From Allobosea sp. CRIB-10 (GTDB lineage Bacteria; Pseudomonadota; Alphaproteobacteria; Rhizobiales; Beijerinckiaceae), in contig NZ_FOKP01000028.1 of the NCBI RefSeq assembly GCF_900112185.1, positions 1-64,000 of the forward strand: a stretch of 64,000 bases of DNA, given 5' to 3'. The notes beneath the pieces are model-generated. The model ran no database searches. It was not told the DNA's origin and saw nothing but the letters and a program-made list of their open reading frames with translations. Both the position numbers and the translations under genes were made by a program. Of the stretch, positions 52,703 to 61,137 are shown one piece after another; position 1 is the stretch's first letter; the number at the start of each line of letters is the position of its first letter.

Positions 52703-53953
52703 ATGCCTCGCCTCTTCCGCCTCCGCCATCTGCTGACGCCGCTCGCAGCGCTGCTGCTGGCCGGCGCCGCCATGGCGGCCGATCTCGCCCCGGCGGCCCC
52801 GCCGGCCCGCGGCGGCAACGGCGTCAGCAGCCATGCGCCGACGCGCAGCGGCGCCGCCGAGGCCGGCGTCTCCCGTACCGCCTTCGCCGGCAGCGGCGGC
52901 ATGGGCACCGCGCTGTCGCGCATCAAGGACCTCGCCTCGGTCGAGGGCGTGCGCAGCAACCAGATTCTCGGCTACGGCATCGTCGTCGGCCTCAACGGCA
53001 CCGGCGACACGCTCAACAACGCCCCCTTCACCAAGCAATCCCTGCAGGCGATGCTGGAGCGCCTCGGCGTCAACACCCGCGGCGCCAGCATGCGGACCGC
53101 CAACGTCGCGGCGGTGATGGTCACGGCGAACCTGCCGCCCTTCGCCGTCCAAGGCACGCGGCTCGACGTCACCGTCTCGGCGCTCGGCGACGCCAAATCG
53201 CTGCAAGGCGGCACATTGCTCGCCACGCCACTGCTCGGCGCCGATGGCGAGGTCTATGCGGTCTCTCAAGGCCCGGTTGCGATCGCCGGCTTCTCGGCCG
53301 AGGCGGATGCGGCCAAGATCACACGCGGCGTCCCGACCGTCGGCCGCATCGCCAATGGCGGCCTGGTCGAGCGCGAGATCGACTTCGCCCTCAACAAGCT
53401 GAAGACGCTGCGCCTGTCGCTGCGCAACCCCGACCTCACCACCGCCCGCCGCATCGCCGCCGCGATCAACGACTTCATCGGCGGCGACTCGGCCGAACCG
53501 ACCGACCCCTCGACGGTGGTGCTGCAGATTCCGCCGCGCTTCCAGGGCAACATGATCCGCCTGCTCACCGATATCGAGCAGCTCCGGGTCGAGCCTGACC
53601 AGGGCGCCCGCGTCGTCATCGACGAGCGCTCCGGCATCATCGTCATGGGCAAGGACGTGCGCGTCTCCACCGTCGCGGTCGCCCAGGGTAACCTGACCGT
53701 GACCATCTCCGAGGAGCCGCAGGTCAGCCAGCCCAACGAGTTCGCCAACGGCCGGACCGTCGTTGTGCCGCGCAGCAACGTCAAGGTCGACACCGAGGGC
53801 ACCAACAAGCTCGCCCTCGTCAAGGAGAGCGTGACCCTGCGCGAGCTGGTCGACGGGCTGAACGCGCTCGGCATCGGCCCACGCGACATGCTCACCATCC
53901 TGCAAGCCATCAAGGCAGCCGGCGCGCTGCAAGCCGATATCGAGGTGATGTAA
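52703..53953 (+). CDS. flgI: Flagellar P-ring protein FlgI
   Basis: 416 residues. A signal peptide ends near AGAAMAA/DLAP. The rest holds FlgI signatures: RIKDLASVEGVRSNQILGYG, IVVGLNGTGDTLNNAPFTKQ, NVAAVMVTANLPPFAVQGTR, GTLLATPLLGADGEVYAVSQ, and the C-terminal SVTLRELVDGLNALGIGPRD. Forms the periplasmic P ring with FlgA's help. Starts an operon with flgJ-like and flgN-like genes; its stop overlaps the next start. Confidence 0.96.
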   Translation: MPRLFRLRHLLTPLAALLLAGAAMAADLAPAAPPARGGNGVSSHAPTRSGAAEAGVSRTAFAGSGGMGTALSRIKDLASVEGVRSNQILGYGIVVGLNGTGDTLNNAPFTKQSLQAMLERLGVNTRGASMRTANVAAVMVTANLPPFAVQGTRLDVTVSALGDAKSLQGGTLLATPLLGADGEVYAVSQGPVAIAGFSAEADAAKITRGVPTVGRIANGGLVEREIDFALNKLKTLRLSLRNPDLTTARRIAAAINDFIGGDSAEPTDPSTVVLQIPPRFQGNMIRLLTDIEQLRVEPDQGARVVIDERSGIIVMGKDVRVSTVAVAQGNLTVTISEEPQVSQPNEFANGRTVVVPRSNVKVDTEGTNKLALVKESVTLRELVDGLNALGIGPRDMLTILQAIKAAGALQADIEVM

Positions 53954-54303
53954 TGAGTGCCATCCTCGCCGCCCCCGCCGCCAAGCTCGCCATCGGCGCC
54001 GCCGTCAATCTGGCCGGCGGCATCGCCGACGCGCTCAGTTCTTCGCAGAACAAGGCCAAGAAGACCGCCGATGATTTCGAAGCCGTCTTCCTGGAGAACT
54101 TCACCCAGAGCGTGATGAGCTCGAACGGGACCGAGGGGCCGCTCGGCGAGAACGGCGTCGGCGGCGACGTCTGGCGCTCCATGCTGACGCAGGAATACGC
54201 CAAGCAGATCCAAAAGGCCGGCGGCGTCGGCCTCTCCGACCAGATCCTGCGCGACTTGATCCAGGTCCAGGCGAAAGCGTCGGCAGGAGCCGGCAATGTT
54301 TGA
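53953..54303 (+). CDS. Rod-binding protein (FlgJ N-terminal-domain homologue)
   Basis: 116 residues. Contains KTADDFEAVFLENFTQSVMS and WRSMLTQEYAKQIQKAGGVG with GLSDQILRDLIQVQ, the rod-capping domain of FlgJ. It lacks the C-terminal muramidase of the enteric protein, as in most alphaproteobacteria. The ATG overlaps the flgI stop codon, and the 3' end overlaps the next gene. Confidence 0.88.
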   Translation: MSAILAAPAAKLAIGAAVNLAGGIADALSSSQNKAKKTADDFEAVFLENFTQSVMSSNGTEGPLGENGVGGDVWRSMLTQEYAKQIQKAGGVGLSDQILRDLIQVQAKASAGAGNV

Positions 54304-54784
54304 CCGGATGCGCGTCGTCGACGAGCGCCCGCGCATCTCGAACTCGGTCGAGGCCGAAAAGCTGATCGAGACCGTGATGGAAACGCTCGGCGCCCTCTCC
54401 CATGTCGTCGGCGAGGAGACCGGGCTGGTCAAGGCCGGGCGTCTCAAGGATGCGATGGAGCGCGAGGCGCGCAAGGCCGAACTCGCCGGCACCTATATGA
54501 AAGGCGTCGAGCAGATCAAGCTGAACGCGGTCGCGCTCGCCCGCTTCGCCCCGGAGAAGATCAAGCGCCTGAAGAGCGCCCATCTCGCCTTCCAGGAGCT
54601 GATCGATCTCAACCAGACGGTGCTGGCGACAGCGCGCGCGATCTCGGAATCGATCATGCGCGACCTCGCCGTCGACACCAACAGGCAGAACAGGGCGCCC
54701 GGCTACGGGCCGACTGCGACGGTGGGCGCTGGAGTCTTCGCTCGACCGAACGCGGGCCCCTTGGTGATCTCGAAGAGTCTGTGA
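54296..54784 (+). CDS. FlgN/FlbY-like flagellar protein
   Basis: 162 residues, mostly helical (EAEKLIETVMETLGALSHVV, MEREARKAELAGTYMKGVEQ, RLKSAHLAFQELIDLNQTVL). The coiled-coil pattern and third place after flgI-flgJ fit the FlgN-type chaperone for FlgK/FlgL, or the Caulobacter FlbY protein. It overlaps the flgJ-like gene by 8 bp. No direct motif proves the function. Confidence 0.7.
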   Translation: MFDRMRVVDERPRISNSVEAEKLIETVMETLGALSHVVGEETGLVKAGRLKDAMEREARKAELAGTYMKGVEQIKLNAVALARFAPEKIKRLKSAHLAFQELIDLNQTVLATARAISESIMRDLAVDTNRQNRAPGYGPTATVGAGVFARPNAGPLVISKSL

Positions 54785-55025
54785 AATCGCATAGGCAAGA
54801 ACAATCTCACGACAGCTACGGCATTGCGAGATCAAAGCGAGCCTGAAGCAAGAGCCGCCATGGTTAATCTGAGCCATGACTCGACCGATCGCACATTAAC
54901 GCTATCTACACGCAGAAAAAGCGCGAGATGCGCTGCAATTTACCAATTTCCATAACGGCGGATTCAACTCTCTGCCGCATATTCTCGCTCTTGGAAGAAG
55001 TCCGCCCTTGCGAGAGGAGTCCAGA

Positions 55026-55496
55026 ATGGATTTCGGCGCGACACCCAAGACGTTCGCGACCGGTGCCGTCCAGGCGACCGTACGCACCGATATTTCCGTC
55101 CAGAACGGCGCGACGCCGGTCGAGCTCCCCCCGGAAAAGACTGTCCGCTCGGTTCCGGCCGGCGAGCCGGTCCAGCTCGACATCCGCGCCCGGGCCGAGG
55201 AGCGTCGCTCCGACGCGCAGCGCCAGCAGAGCGCCCAGGACGATACGGCCCAGCAACGCCGCTTCGATGAGCAGCGCCGCCAGCAGGAGCTGCGCGACGT
55301 GATCGAGCGGCGCCTCGACATCGACCCGAAGACGCGCAGCGTCATCCTGCGCAAGACCAATCGCGACACCGGCGAAGTGGTCGAGCAGCTTCCCGACGAG
55401 ACGCTATTGAAACTGCGTACCTGGTCGCGCGAGATCCTCGAGCGTAGCCGCGAGGCGAAAGCGTCCCGCAGCCATGAGATCGAGCGTCTCGCCTGA
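55026..55496 (+). CDS. FlaG-like protein upstream of the flagellins
   Basis: 156 residues from the ATG at 55026. The N-terminal half is polar and Gln/Arg-rich. The C-terminal part (ERRLDIDPKTRSVILRKTNR, DTGEVVEQLPDETLLKLRTW) has the FlaG pattern, hydrophobic strands around DTGEVVxQxP. It is separated from flgN by a 241-bp gap and closed by a terminator, so it is probably its own unit. FlaG proteins affect filament length; here the role is inferred. Confidence 0.72.
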   Translation: MDFGATPKTFATGAVQATVRTDISVQNGATPVELPPEKTVRSVPAGEPVQLDIRARAEERRSDAQRQQSAQDDTAQQRRFDEQRRQQELRDVIERRLDIDPKTRSVILRKTNRDTGEVVEQLPDETLLKLRTWSREILERSREAKASRSHEIERLA

Positions 55497-55521
55497 GAAT
55501 ATCAACGGCTTTCAATTTCTG

Positions 55522-55550
55522 AAGTCGCCGGTACCCGCCGGCGACTTTTT
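55522..55550 (+). terminator. Intrinsic terminator of the FlaG-like gene
   Basis: Ten-base perfect stem AAGTCGCCGG / CCGGCGACTT with loop TACCCG, followed by TTTTTC. Confidence 0.88.
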
Positions 55551-55639
55551 CTTTGTTGATCCCAGCGAATTCGACCGCTCCGGTCGCTACGAAATGACGT
55601 TTTACACTCGTTAACTAGTTCGCAACTTCACCCGTATTG

Positions 55640-55755
55640 CGAGCAATTCGCCGGCCTGGATTCACCGCTCGTTACGAAATCGGCCGCATCGTCTCTCGGT
55701 CGCGGCCAGGACGGTCTCGACGCCAGAAGGCACCATACCAGGAAGGTAGTATAAA
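55640..55755 (+). promoter_or_regulatory. Conserved 116-nt leader of flagellin 1
   Basis: This stretch and 57251-57366 are the same length and align without gaps, both ending AGGAAGGTA-N8 before ATG. The first 23 bases and the last 40 are the most conserved. It contains the presumed start of transcription and the 5' untranslated region. FlbT, encoded downstream, is known in Caulobacter to act on flagellin mRNA leaders. Confidence 0.7.
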
Positions 55756-57078
55756 ATGGCCGTTTCTCTCTCTGCCGGCGTTCGCAACAACCTCGCGACG
55801 CTGCAATCGACCGCCGCCCAGTCTTCGCAGATCCAGAACCGTCTCGCCACCGGCAAGAAGGTCAACTCGGCGATCGACAGCCCGGTCAACTTCTTCACCG
55901 CCGCTTCACTGAATGATCGCTCGAGCCAGCTCAACGGCCTGCTCGACGGCATCTCGAACGGCATCCAGGCGATTCAGGCTGCCTCGAAGGGCATCGACGG
56001 CATCACCAAGCTCGTCGGCTCGCTCCAGTCGACGATCAAGCAGGCCCAGGCCGACGCGGCTCAGAACCGCCCGACCAAGGCCGGCACGGCGATCGCCACC
56101 CAGGCGGAAGTCGTCGCCACCAGCAAGAGCCTGAAGGACATCGCCCTCGACAAGAAGCTGGTCGACGACAACGCCGGCACTGCGAACGACGCCACTGCCA
56201 CCTATTCCGGTAACATCGGCATCACCGCCGGTTCGACCGACATCGGCATCTCGATCGTCGCCGGCTCGACCACGTATACGGCATCGTTCTCCGCCGCCAA
56301 TGCGACGGTGCGCGACCTCGTCAACGAGATCAACAAGTCGGGCATCGCCACCGCCTTCGTCGACGAGAAGGGTCAGCTCAACGTCAAGGGCACCGGCTCG
56401 GATGCATTGCAGGTCGGTATCGGCGCCTCGGCGGTCAGCGGCACAGCCGCGATCACGGATGCCGACACTGGCGGCGCCAACACCAACATCGGCTTTGCGG
56501 CCGCTGATCGCACAGGCGCTGGCATTCCTTCTTCCGGCATCACCTCGGCTGTTCGCTCGAACCTGATCGACCAGTACAACGACCTGCGCAACAAGATCGA
56601 CGATCTCGCCAAGGATGCCGGCTACAACGGCATCAACCTGCTCGGCGGCGACCGTCTGTCGGTCGTCTTCAACGAGAAGACCGGCAAGAACCAGACCAAG
56701 CTCGACGTGCAGGGCACCCAGCTGAACTCCGACAACCTCGGCATCGTCAAGGCTGGCAACACCCAGCTCGCCGGCAGCACCAACTTCCAGAACGACTCCG
56801 ATCTGGAAGCCGCGACCAAGTCGCTGACCGGCGCGCTGACCTCGCTGAAGTCGCTCTCCTCGACCTTCGGTGCGAGCCTCTCGGTCGTCCAGACCCGCCA
56901 GGACTTCACCAAGGACATGGCGAACGTCCTGACCAGCGGCGCGGACAACCTCGTCAACGCCGACCTCAACCAGGAGGCCGCCTCCCTGCTCGCGCTGCAG
57001 ACCCGTCAGCAGCTCTCGCAGCAGGCGCTCGCCCTCGCCAACCAGGCCGACCAGGGCGTCCTGCGTCTCCTCGGCTGA
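55756..57078 (+). CDS. Flagellin 1
   Basis: 440 residues. The N-terminal D0/D1 (AVSLSAGVRNNLATLQSTAA, SQIQNRLATGKKVNSAID) and C-terminal D1/D0 (LNQEEAASLLALQTRQQLSQ-type sequence ending VLRLLG) are intact. A central region with a flagellin IN-type repeat (TYTASFSAANATVRDLVNEI) makes it longer than minimal rhizobial flagellins. It is followed by a strong hairpin terminator. The first of three tandem copies, and nearly identical to flagellin 2 outside the central region. Confidence 0.95.
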   Translation: MAVSLSAGVRNNLATLQSTAAQSSQIQNRLATGKKVNSAIDSPVNFFTAASLNDRSSQLNGLLDGISNGIQAIQAASKGIDGITKLVGSLQSTIKQAQADAAQNRPTKAGTAIATQAEVVATSKSLKDIALDKKLVDDNAGTANDATATYSGNIGITAGSTDIGISIVAGSTTYTASFSAANATVRDLVNEINKSGIATAFVDEKGQLNVKGTGSDALQVGIGASAVSGTAAITDADTGGANTNIGFAAADRTGAGIPSSGITSAVRSNLIDQYNDLRNKIDDLAKDAGYNGINLLGGDRLSVVFNEKTGKNQTKLDVQGTQLNSDNLGIVKAGNTQLAGSTNFQNDSDLEAATKSLTGALTSLKSLSSTFGASLSVVQTRQDFTKDMANVLTSGADNLVNADLNQEAASLLALQTRQQLSQQALALANQADQGVLRLLG

Positions 57079-57132
57079 TCTTCGGTCCGCAGGAGCGGAT
57101 CAACCCGCAGAACGCGGGACGAAGCAAAAAAG

Positions 57133-57164
57133 AGCGGCGGAGCCGAAAGGCTCCGCCGCTTTTC
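57133..57164. terminator. Terminator after flagellin 1
   Basis: Twelve-base perfect stem AGCGGCGGAGCC / GGCTCCGCCGCT with GAAA tetraloop, followed by TTTT and preceded by an A-run, so it works both ways. Near copy of the one after flagellin 2. Confidence 0.92.
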
Positions 57165-57250
57165 GTTTGCGGATGTCTTGGATGGGAATCTCACATAGGC
57201 CTGCGAGCCGTTTCACATCCATTAACCATGTCGCGACCCCGCTCAATTTC

Positions 57251-57366
57251 CGAGCAATTCGCCGGCCCGGATTTACCCCTCGTTACGAGTTCGGCCGCAT
57301 GGTCTGCGGGTCGGGGCCAGAATGGTCTCGATGCCAGAAGGCACCATACCAGGAAGGTATCAAATC
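57251..57366 (+). promoter_or_regulatory. Conserved 116-nt leader of flagellin 2
   Basis: Gap-free counterpart of 55640-55755 with about 15-20 substitutions. The terminal part CCAGAAGGCACCATACCAGG is identical in both copies. Confidence 0.7.
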
Positions 57367-58692
57367 ATGGCCGTTTCGCTCTCTGCCGGCGTCCGCAACA
57401 ACCTCTCGACGCTGCAGTCGACCGCCGCCCAGTCCGCGCTGATCCAGAACCGTCTCGCCACCGGCAAGAAGGTCAACTCGGCGATCGACAGCCCGGTCAA
57501 CTTCTTCACCGCCGCTTCGCTGAATGATCGTTCGAGCCAGCTCACCGGCCTGCTCGACGGCATCTCGAACGGCATCCAGACCATCCAGGCTGCCTCCAAG
57601 GGCATCGACGGCATCACCAAGCTCGTCGGCTCGCTCCAGTCGACGATCAAGCAGGCCCAGGCCGACGCAGCTCAGAACCGCCCGACCAAGGCCGGCACGG
57701 CCCTGGCCACCCAGGCCGAAGTCGTCGCCACCAGCAAGAGCCTGAAGGACATCGCCCTCGACAAGAAGCTGAACGACGACGACGCCTCCGCCGCGAACAA
57801 CGCCGCAACCGCGACCAGCTCCGGTAACATCGGCATCGCCACCGGCGACACCTTCATCGGCATTTCGCTGACGGCCGGCTCGACGACCTACGAAGCCTCG
57901 TTCTCCTCGGCGAACGCGACGGTCCGCGACCTCGTCAACGAGATCAACAAGTCGGGCATCGCCACCGCCTTCGTCGACGAGAAGGGCCAGCTCAACGTCA
58001 AGGGCACCGGCTCCGACGATCTGGAGTTCGGTATCGGTTCCGATACCTCCGGAACGCTCGCCGTCACGGACGCCCAGGGCGGCGGCGCCAACACCAATGT
58101 CGGCTTCCTCGCTGCCGACGCGGTCGCGGCGACCGCGATCAAGGGACAGGGCATCACCTCGGCGGTGCGCTCGAACCTGATCGACCAGTACAACGACCTG
58201 CGCAACAAGATCGACGATCTCGCCAAGGATGCCGGCTTCAACGGCATCAACCTGCTCGGCGGTGACCGTCTGTCGGTCGTCTTCAACGAGAAGACCGGCA
58301 AGAACCAGACCAAGCTCGACGTTCAGGGCACGCAGCTCACCTCCGACAACCTCGGCATCGTCAAGGCTGGCAACACCCAGCTCGCCGGCACCACCAACTT
58401 CCAGAACGACTCCGATCTGGAAGCCGCGACCAAGTCGCTGACCGGCGCGCTGACCTCGCTGAAGTCGCTCTCCTCGACTTTCGGCGCCAACCTCTCGGTC
58501 GTCCAGACCCGCCAGGACTTCACCAAGGACATGGCGAACGTCCTGACCAGCGGCGCCGATAGCCTCGTCAATGCCGACCTCAACCAGGAGGCCGCCTCCC
58601 TGCTCGCACTGCAGACCCGTCAGCAGCTCTCGCAGCAGGCGCTCTCGCTCGCCAACCAGGCCGACCAGGGCGTCCTGCGTCTCCTCGGCTGA
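57367..58692 (+). CDS. Flagellin 2
   Basis: 441 residues from the ATG at 57367 (an in-frame ATG at 57322 lies in the conserved leader and is not used). Terminal domains are almost identical to flagellin 1 (for example RSNLIDQYNDLRNKIDDLAK and NSDLEAATKSLTGALTSLKS-type sequence). The central part differs, with TATSSGNIGIATGDTFIGIS. A product of tandem duplication with 5' leader and 3' terminator included. Confidence 0.95.
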   Translation: MAVSLSAGVRNNLSTLQSTAAQSALIQNRLATGKKVNSAIDSPVNFFTAASLNDRSSQLTGLLDGISNGIQTIQAASKGIDGITKLVGSLQSTIKQAQADAAQNRPTKAGTALATQAEVVATSKSLKDIALDKKLNDDDASAANNAATATSSGNIGIATGDTFIGISLTAGSTTYEASFSSANATVRDLVNEINKSGIATAFVDEKGQLNVKGTGSDDLEFGIGSDTSGTLAVTDAQGGGANTNVGFLAADAVAATAIKGQGITSAVRSNLIDQYNDLRNKIDDLAKDAGFNGINLLGGDRLSVVFNEKTGKNQTKLDVQGTQLTSDNLGIVKAGNTQLAGTTNFQNDSDLEAATKSLTGALTSLKSLSSTFGANLSVVQTRQDFTKDMANVLTSGADSLVNADLNQEAASLLALQTRQQLSQQALSLANQADQGVLRLLG

Positions 58693-58745
58693 TCTTCGGT
58701 CCGCAGGAGCGGATCACCCCGCAGAACGCGGGACGAAGCAAAAGA

Positions 58746-58776
58746 GCGGCGGAGCCAATGGCTCCGCCGCTTTTCG
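58746..58776. terminator. Terminator after flagellin 2
   Basis: Stem AGCGGCGGAGCC / GGCTCCGCCGCT with loop AAT and TTTT after it. Duplicate of 57133-57164. Confidence 0.92.
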
Positions 58777-58795
58777 TTTGTGCCCTGTAGCGGGA

Positions 58796-58812
58796 TTAAC
58801 CGTTTATTAGCC
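58796..58812 (+). promoter_or_regulatory. Near-CtrA box upstream of flagellin 3
   Basis: TTAA-CCGTTTA-TTAGCC, one mismatch from TTAA-N7-TTAACC, about 70 bp before the start. Flagellin 3 lacks the 116-nt leader of flagellins 1 and 2, so it appears to have its own control. Confidence 0.5.
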
Positions 58813-58880
58813 TTAACAAAGGATTGTCGGTCCCGACCAACCTGGCTGAGCGCCGAATCGCGCTGTCTGAGGGACCTGAA

Positions 58881-60272
58881 ATGGCCAACACCATCCTGTC
58901 GAACGGCGTCCGCAACAACCTGCTGACCCTTCAGCAGACCACGGCCCAGCAGAGCGTCATCCAGAACCGCCTGGCGACCGGCCGCAAGGTCAACTCGGCG
59001 ATCGACAATCCGGTGAACTACTTCACCTCCGTGTCGCTGAACGATCGGTCGAGCCAGCTCACTAACCTGCTCGACGGCATCTCGAACGGCATCCAGACCA
59101 TCCAGGCCGCCTCCAAGGGCATCGACGGCATCACCAAGCTGGTCCAGTCGCTGCAGTCGACCGTGAAGCAGGCGCAGGCCGACGCGGCACAAAACCGCCC
59201 GACCAAGGCCGGCGGGGCGCTCGCGACACAGGCCGAGGTAGTTCTGACCAGCAAGAGCCTCAAGGACCTCGCGCTCGACAAGAAACTGGTCGATGACAAT
59301 GCCGGCGTCGCCAACACCGCCACGGCGACCTATTCGGGCAATCTTGGCATCACCGCTCCGGCTGCCGGCGACTACCAGGTGCTCGCCATCTCGGTGAAGT
59401 CGGGCTCCAACACCTACACGGCGTCCTTCAACGCCGCCAACACGACGGTGCGCGATCTCGTCAACGAGATCAACAAGTCCGGCATTGCCAGCGCCTTCGT
59501 CGACGAGAAAGGCCAGCTCAACATCAAGGGCGCGGGCTCGGAGGATGTCGAGTTCGGCCTCGGCCAGGCGACCTTCACCCCGGCTGTCGCAGGCTCCCCG
59601 ACGGCGGCGGAATACGCCGCGGCCGGGACGCCCGCCATCACCGACGCCCAGAGCGCTGCTTCGGAGAACGCCGCGATCGGCTTCGCGCTCGGTGACAACG
59701 CCGCCGCCACCACGACGATCAAGGGCGCCGCCATCACGTCGGCGGTGCGTTCGAACCTGATCGATCAGTTCAACGACCTGCGCAACAAGATCGACGATCT
59801 CGCCAAGGATTCGAGCTATAACGGCATCAACCTGCTCTCGGGTGACCGTCTCTCGATCGTCTTCAACGAGAAGACCGGCCGCAACCAGACCAAGCTCGAC
59901 ATCCAGGGCTCGAACATCACGGCGGACAATCTCGGCATTCCGCGTGCGATCAACACCCAGCTCGCCGGCTTCATCAACTTCCAGAACGATGCCGACCTCG
60001 AGAAGGCGACCACGGCCCTGACCGGCTCGCTGACATCGCTGAAGTCGCTGGCCTCGACGCTCGGCTCCAATCTCTCGGTCGCCCAGACCCGGCAGGACTT
60101 CACCAAGGAACTGTCGAACGTTCTGATCACAGGCGCGGGCAACCTTGTCCTCGCCGACCCGAACGAGGAAGGCGCCAGCCTGCTCGCGCTCAACACCCGC
60201 CAGCAGCTCTCGCAGACCGCCCTCTCGCTCGCCAACCAGGCCGACCAGGGCGTGCTGCGCCTGTTCGGCTGA
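58881..60272 (+). CDS. Flagellin 3 (divergent copy)
   Basis: 463 residues from the ATG at 58881 (ANTILSNGVRNNLLTLQQTT). The upstream GTG at 58824 has no homology support. Terminal domains match flagellins 1 and 2, but less closely, and the central region carries an extra Ala-rich insertion (PAVAGSPTAAEYAAAGTPAI). It ends VLRLFG rather than VLRLLG. It leads directly into flbT 35 bp downstream, with no terminator. Confidence 0.94.
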   Translation: MANTILSNGVRNNLLTLQQTTAQQSVIQNRLATGRKVNSAIDNPVNYFTSVSLNDRSSQLTNLLDGISNGIQTIQAASKGIDGITKLVQSLQSTVKQAQADAAQNRPTKAGGALATQAEVVLTSKSLKDLALDKKLVDDNAGVANTATATYSGNLGITAPAAGDYQVLAISVKSGSNTYTASFNAANTTVRDLVNEINKSGIASAFVDEKGQLNIKGAGSEDVEFGLGQATFTPAVAGSPTAAEYAAAGTPAITDAQSAASENAAIGFALGDNAAATTTIKGAAITSAVRSNLIDQFNDLRNKIDDLAKDSSYNGINLLSGDRLSIVFNEKTGRNQTKLDIQGSNITADNLGIPRAINTQLAGFINFQNDADLEKATTALTGSLTSLKSLASTLGSNLSVAQTRQDFTKELSNVLITGAGNLVLADPNEEGASLLALNTRQQLSQTALSLANQADQGVLRLFG

Positions 60273-60307
60273 CGCCCCTCCCCTTATAGCCAGAAGGCGG
60301 GACAGAC

Positions 60308-60700
60308 ATGGCCCTCAAGGTCGAGCTCAAGCCGAACGAGCGCATCATCATCGGCTCGGTCGTCATCCGAAACGACGAGCAGCGCACGCGCTTCTTCATC
60401 GAGGGCGAGGCGCCGATCCTGCGCGAGAAGGACATCCTCACCGCGGCCAGCGCCGACACGCCGGCCAAGAAGATCTACCTCGCGATCCAGCTGATGTACC
60501 TCGCCGGCGATCCGACGGGGGAGCATGAGGTCTACTTCCAGCTCGTGCGCGACTTCATGCAGGCGGCGCCGAGCGCTTTGCCGCATATGTCCGAAATCAA
60601 TAACTGCATCTTAAGCGGTGAGCTCTACAAAGCTCTCAAGGCTGCCAAGAAGCTGATCTCTTACGAGGCGGAACTGCTCGAGCATGCAAAGCGGGTTTAA
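60308..60700 (+). CDS. flbT: Flagellin-synthesis regulator FlbT
   Basis: 130 residues. FlbT signatures: LKVELKPNERIIIGSVVIRN, EGEAPILREKDIL and EVYFQLVRDFMQAAPSALPH, with INNCILSGELYKALKAAKKL. FlbT binds flagellin mRNA leaders and lowers flagellin synthesis in Caulobacter until assembly proceeds. It overlaps flaF by 17 bp. Confidence 0.94.
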   Translation: MALKVELKPNERIIIGSVVIRNDEQRTRFFIEGEAPILREKDILTAASADTPAKKIYLAIQLMYLAGDPTGEHEVYFQLVRDFMQAAPSALPHMSEINNCILSGELYKALKAAKKLISYEAELLEHAKRV

Positions 60701-61055
60701 TGCCTACGCCGCGGCGTCGAAGACGGCTCAGAACGTCCAGTCGCCGCGAGAACTCGAAGCCGGCCTGCTGCTCAAGGCGGGCGCCCGTCTCCAGATGATC
60801 GTCGACGACTGGGCCGGCCGTTCCGGCGATCTCGACGGCGCCCTGGCGTATAACCGCAAGCTCTGGACCCTTCTGGTCTCGGCGGTGATCGCCGAGGACA
60901 ATCCGCTGCCGGTCGAGATCAAGCGCAACATCCTGGGCCTCGCCAACTTCATCTTCAACCGGACGTTCCAGATCGCCGCCGCGCCGGAACCGGCTGCCAT
61001 CGGCATCCTCGTCAACATCAACCGCGACATCGCTGCCGGCCTGCGCGGCCGCTGA
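60684..61055 (+). CDS. flaF: Flagellar biosynthesis regulator FlaF
   Basis: 123 residues. FlaF features: YAAASKTAQNVQSPRELEAG, LLLKAGARLQMIVDDW, RKLWTLLVSAVIAEDNPLPV and IKRNILGLANFIFNRTFQI. FlaF and FlbT work oppositely on flagellin synthesis, and FlaF is needed for it in Caulobacter. The start lies inside flbT, so translation is likely coupled. Confidence 0.94.
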   Translation: MQSGFNAYAAASKTAQNVQSPRELEAGLLLKAGARLQMIVDDWAGRSGDLDGALAYNRKLWTLLVSAVIAEDNPLPVEIKRNILGLANFIFNRTFQIAAAPEPAAIGILVNINRDIAAGLRGR

Positions 61056-61085
61056 CCGCGAACCAGGCGACATCTCGGACAAAGG

Positions 61086-61119
61086 AAAACGGCCCGGATC
61101 GCCCCGGGCCGTTTTCTTT
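61086..61119. terminator. Terminator between convergent flaF and flgL
   Basis: Twelve-base arms AAAACGGCCCGG / CCGGGCCGTTTT with loop ATCGCC. An A/T run on both sides makes it bidirectional. Confidence 0.88.
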
Positions 61120-61137
61120 TGCCGCCGGGCGGCAACG

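Noticed and set aside
55640..57366. Sigma-54 promoter in front of flagellins 1 and 2
   Set aside because: I looked for a GG-N10-GC element of the flgF/flgI type in the shared leader and found none with an acceptable match, so the promoter type of these genes stays open.
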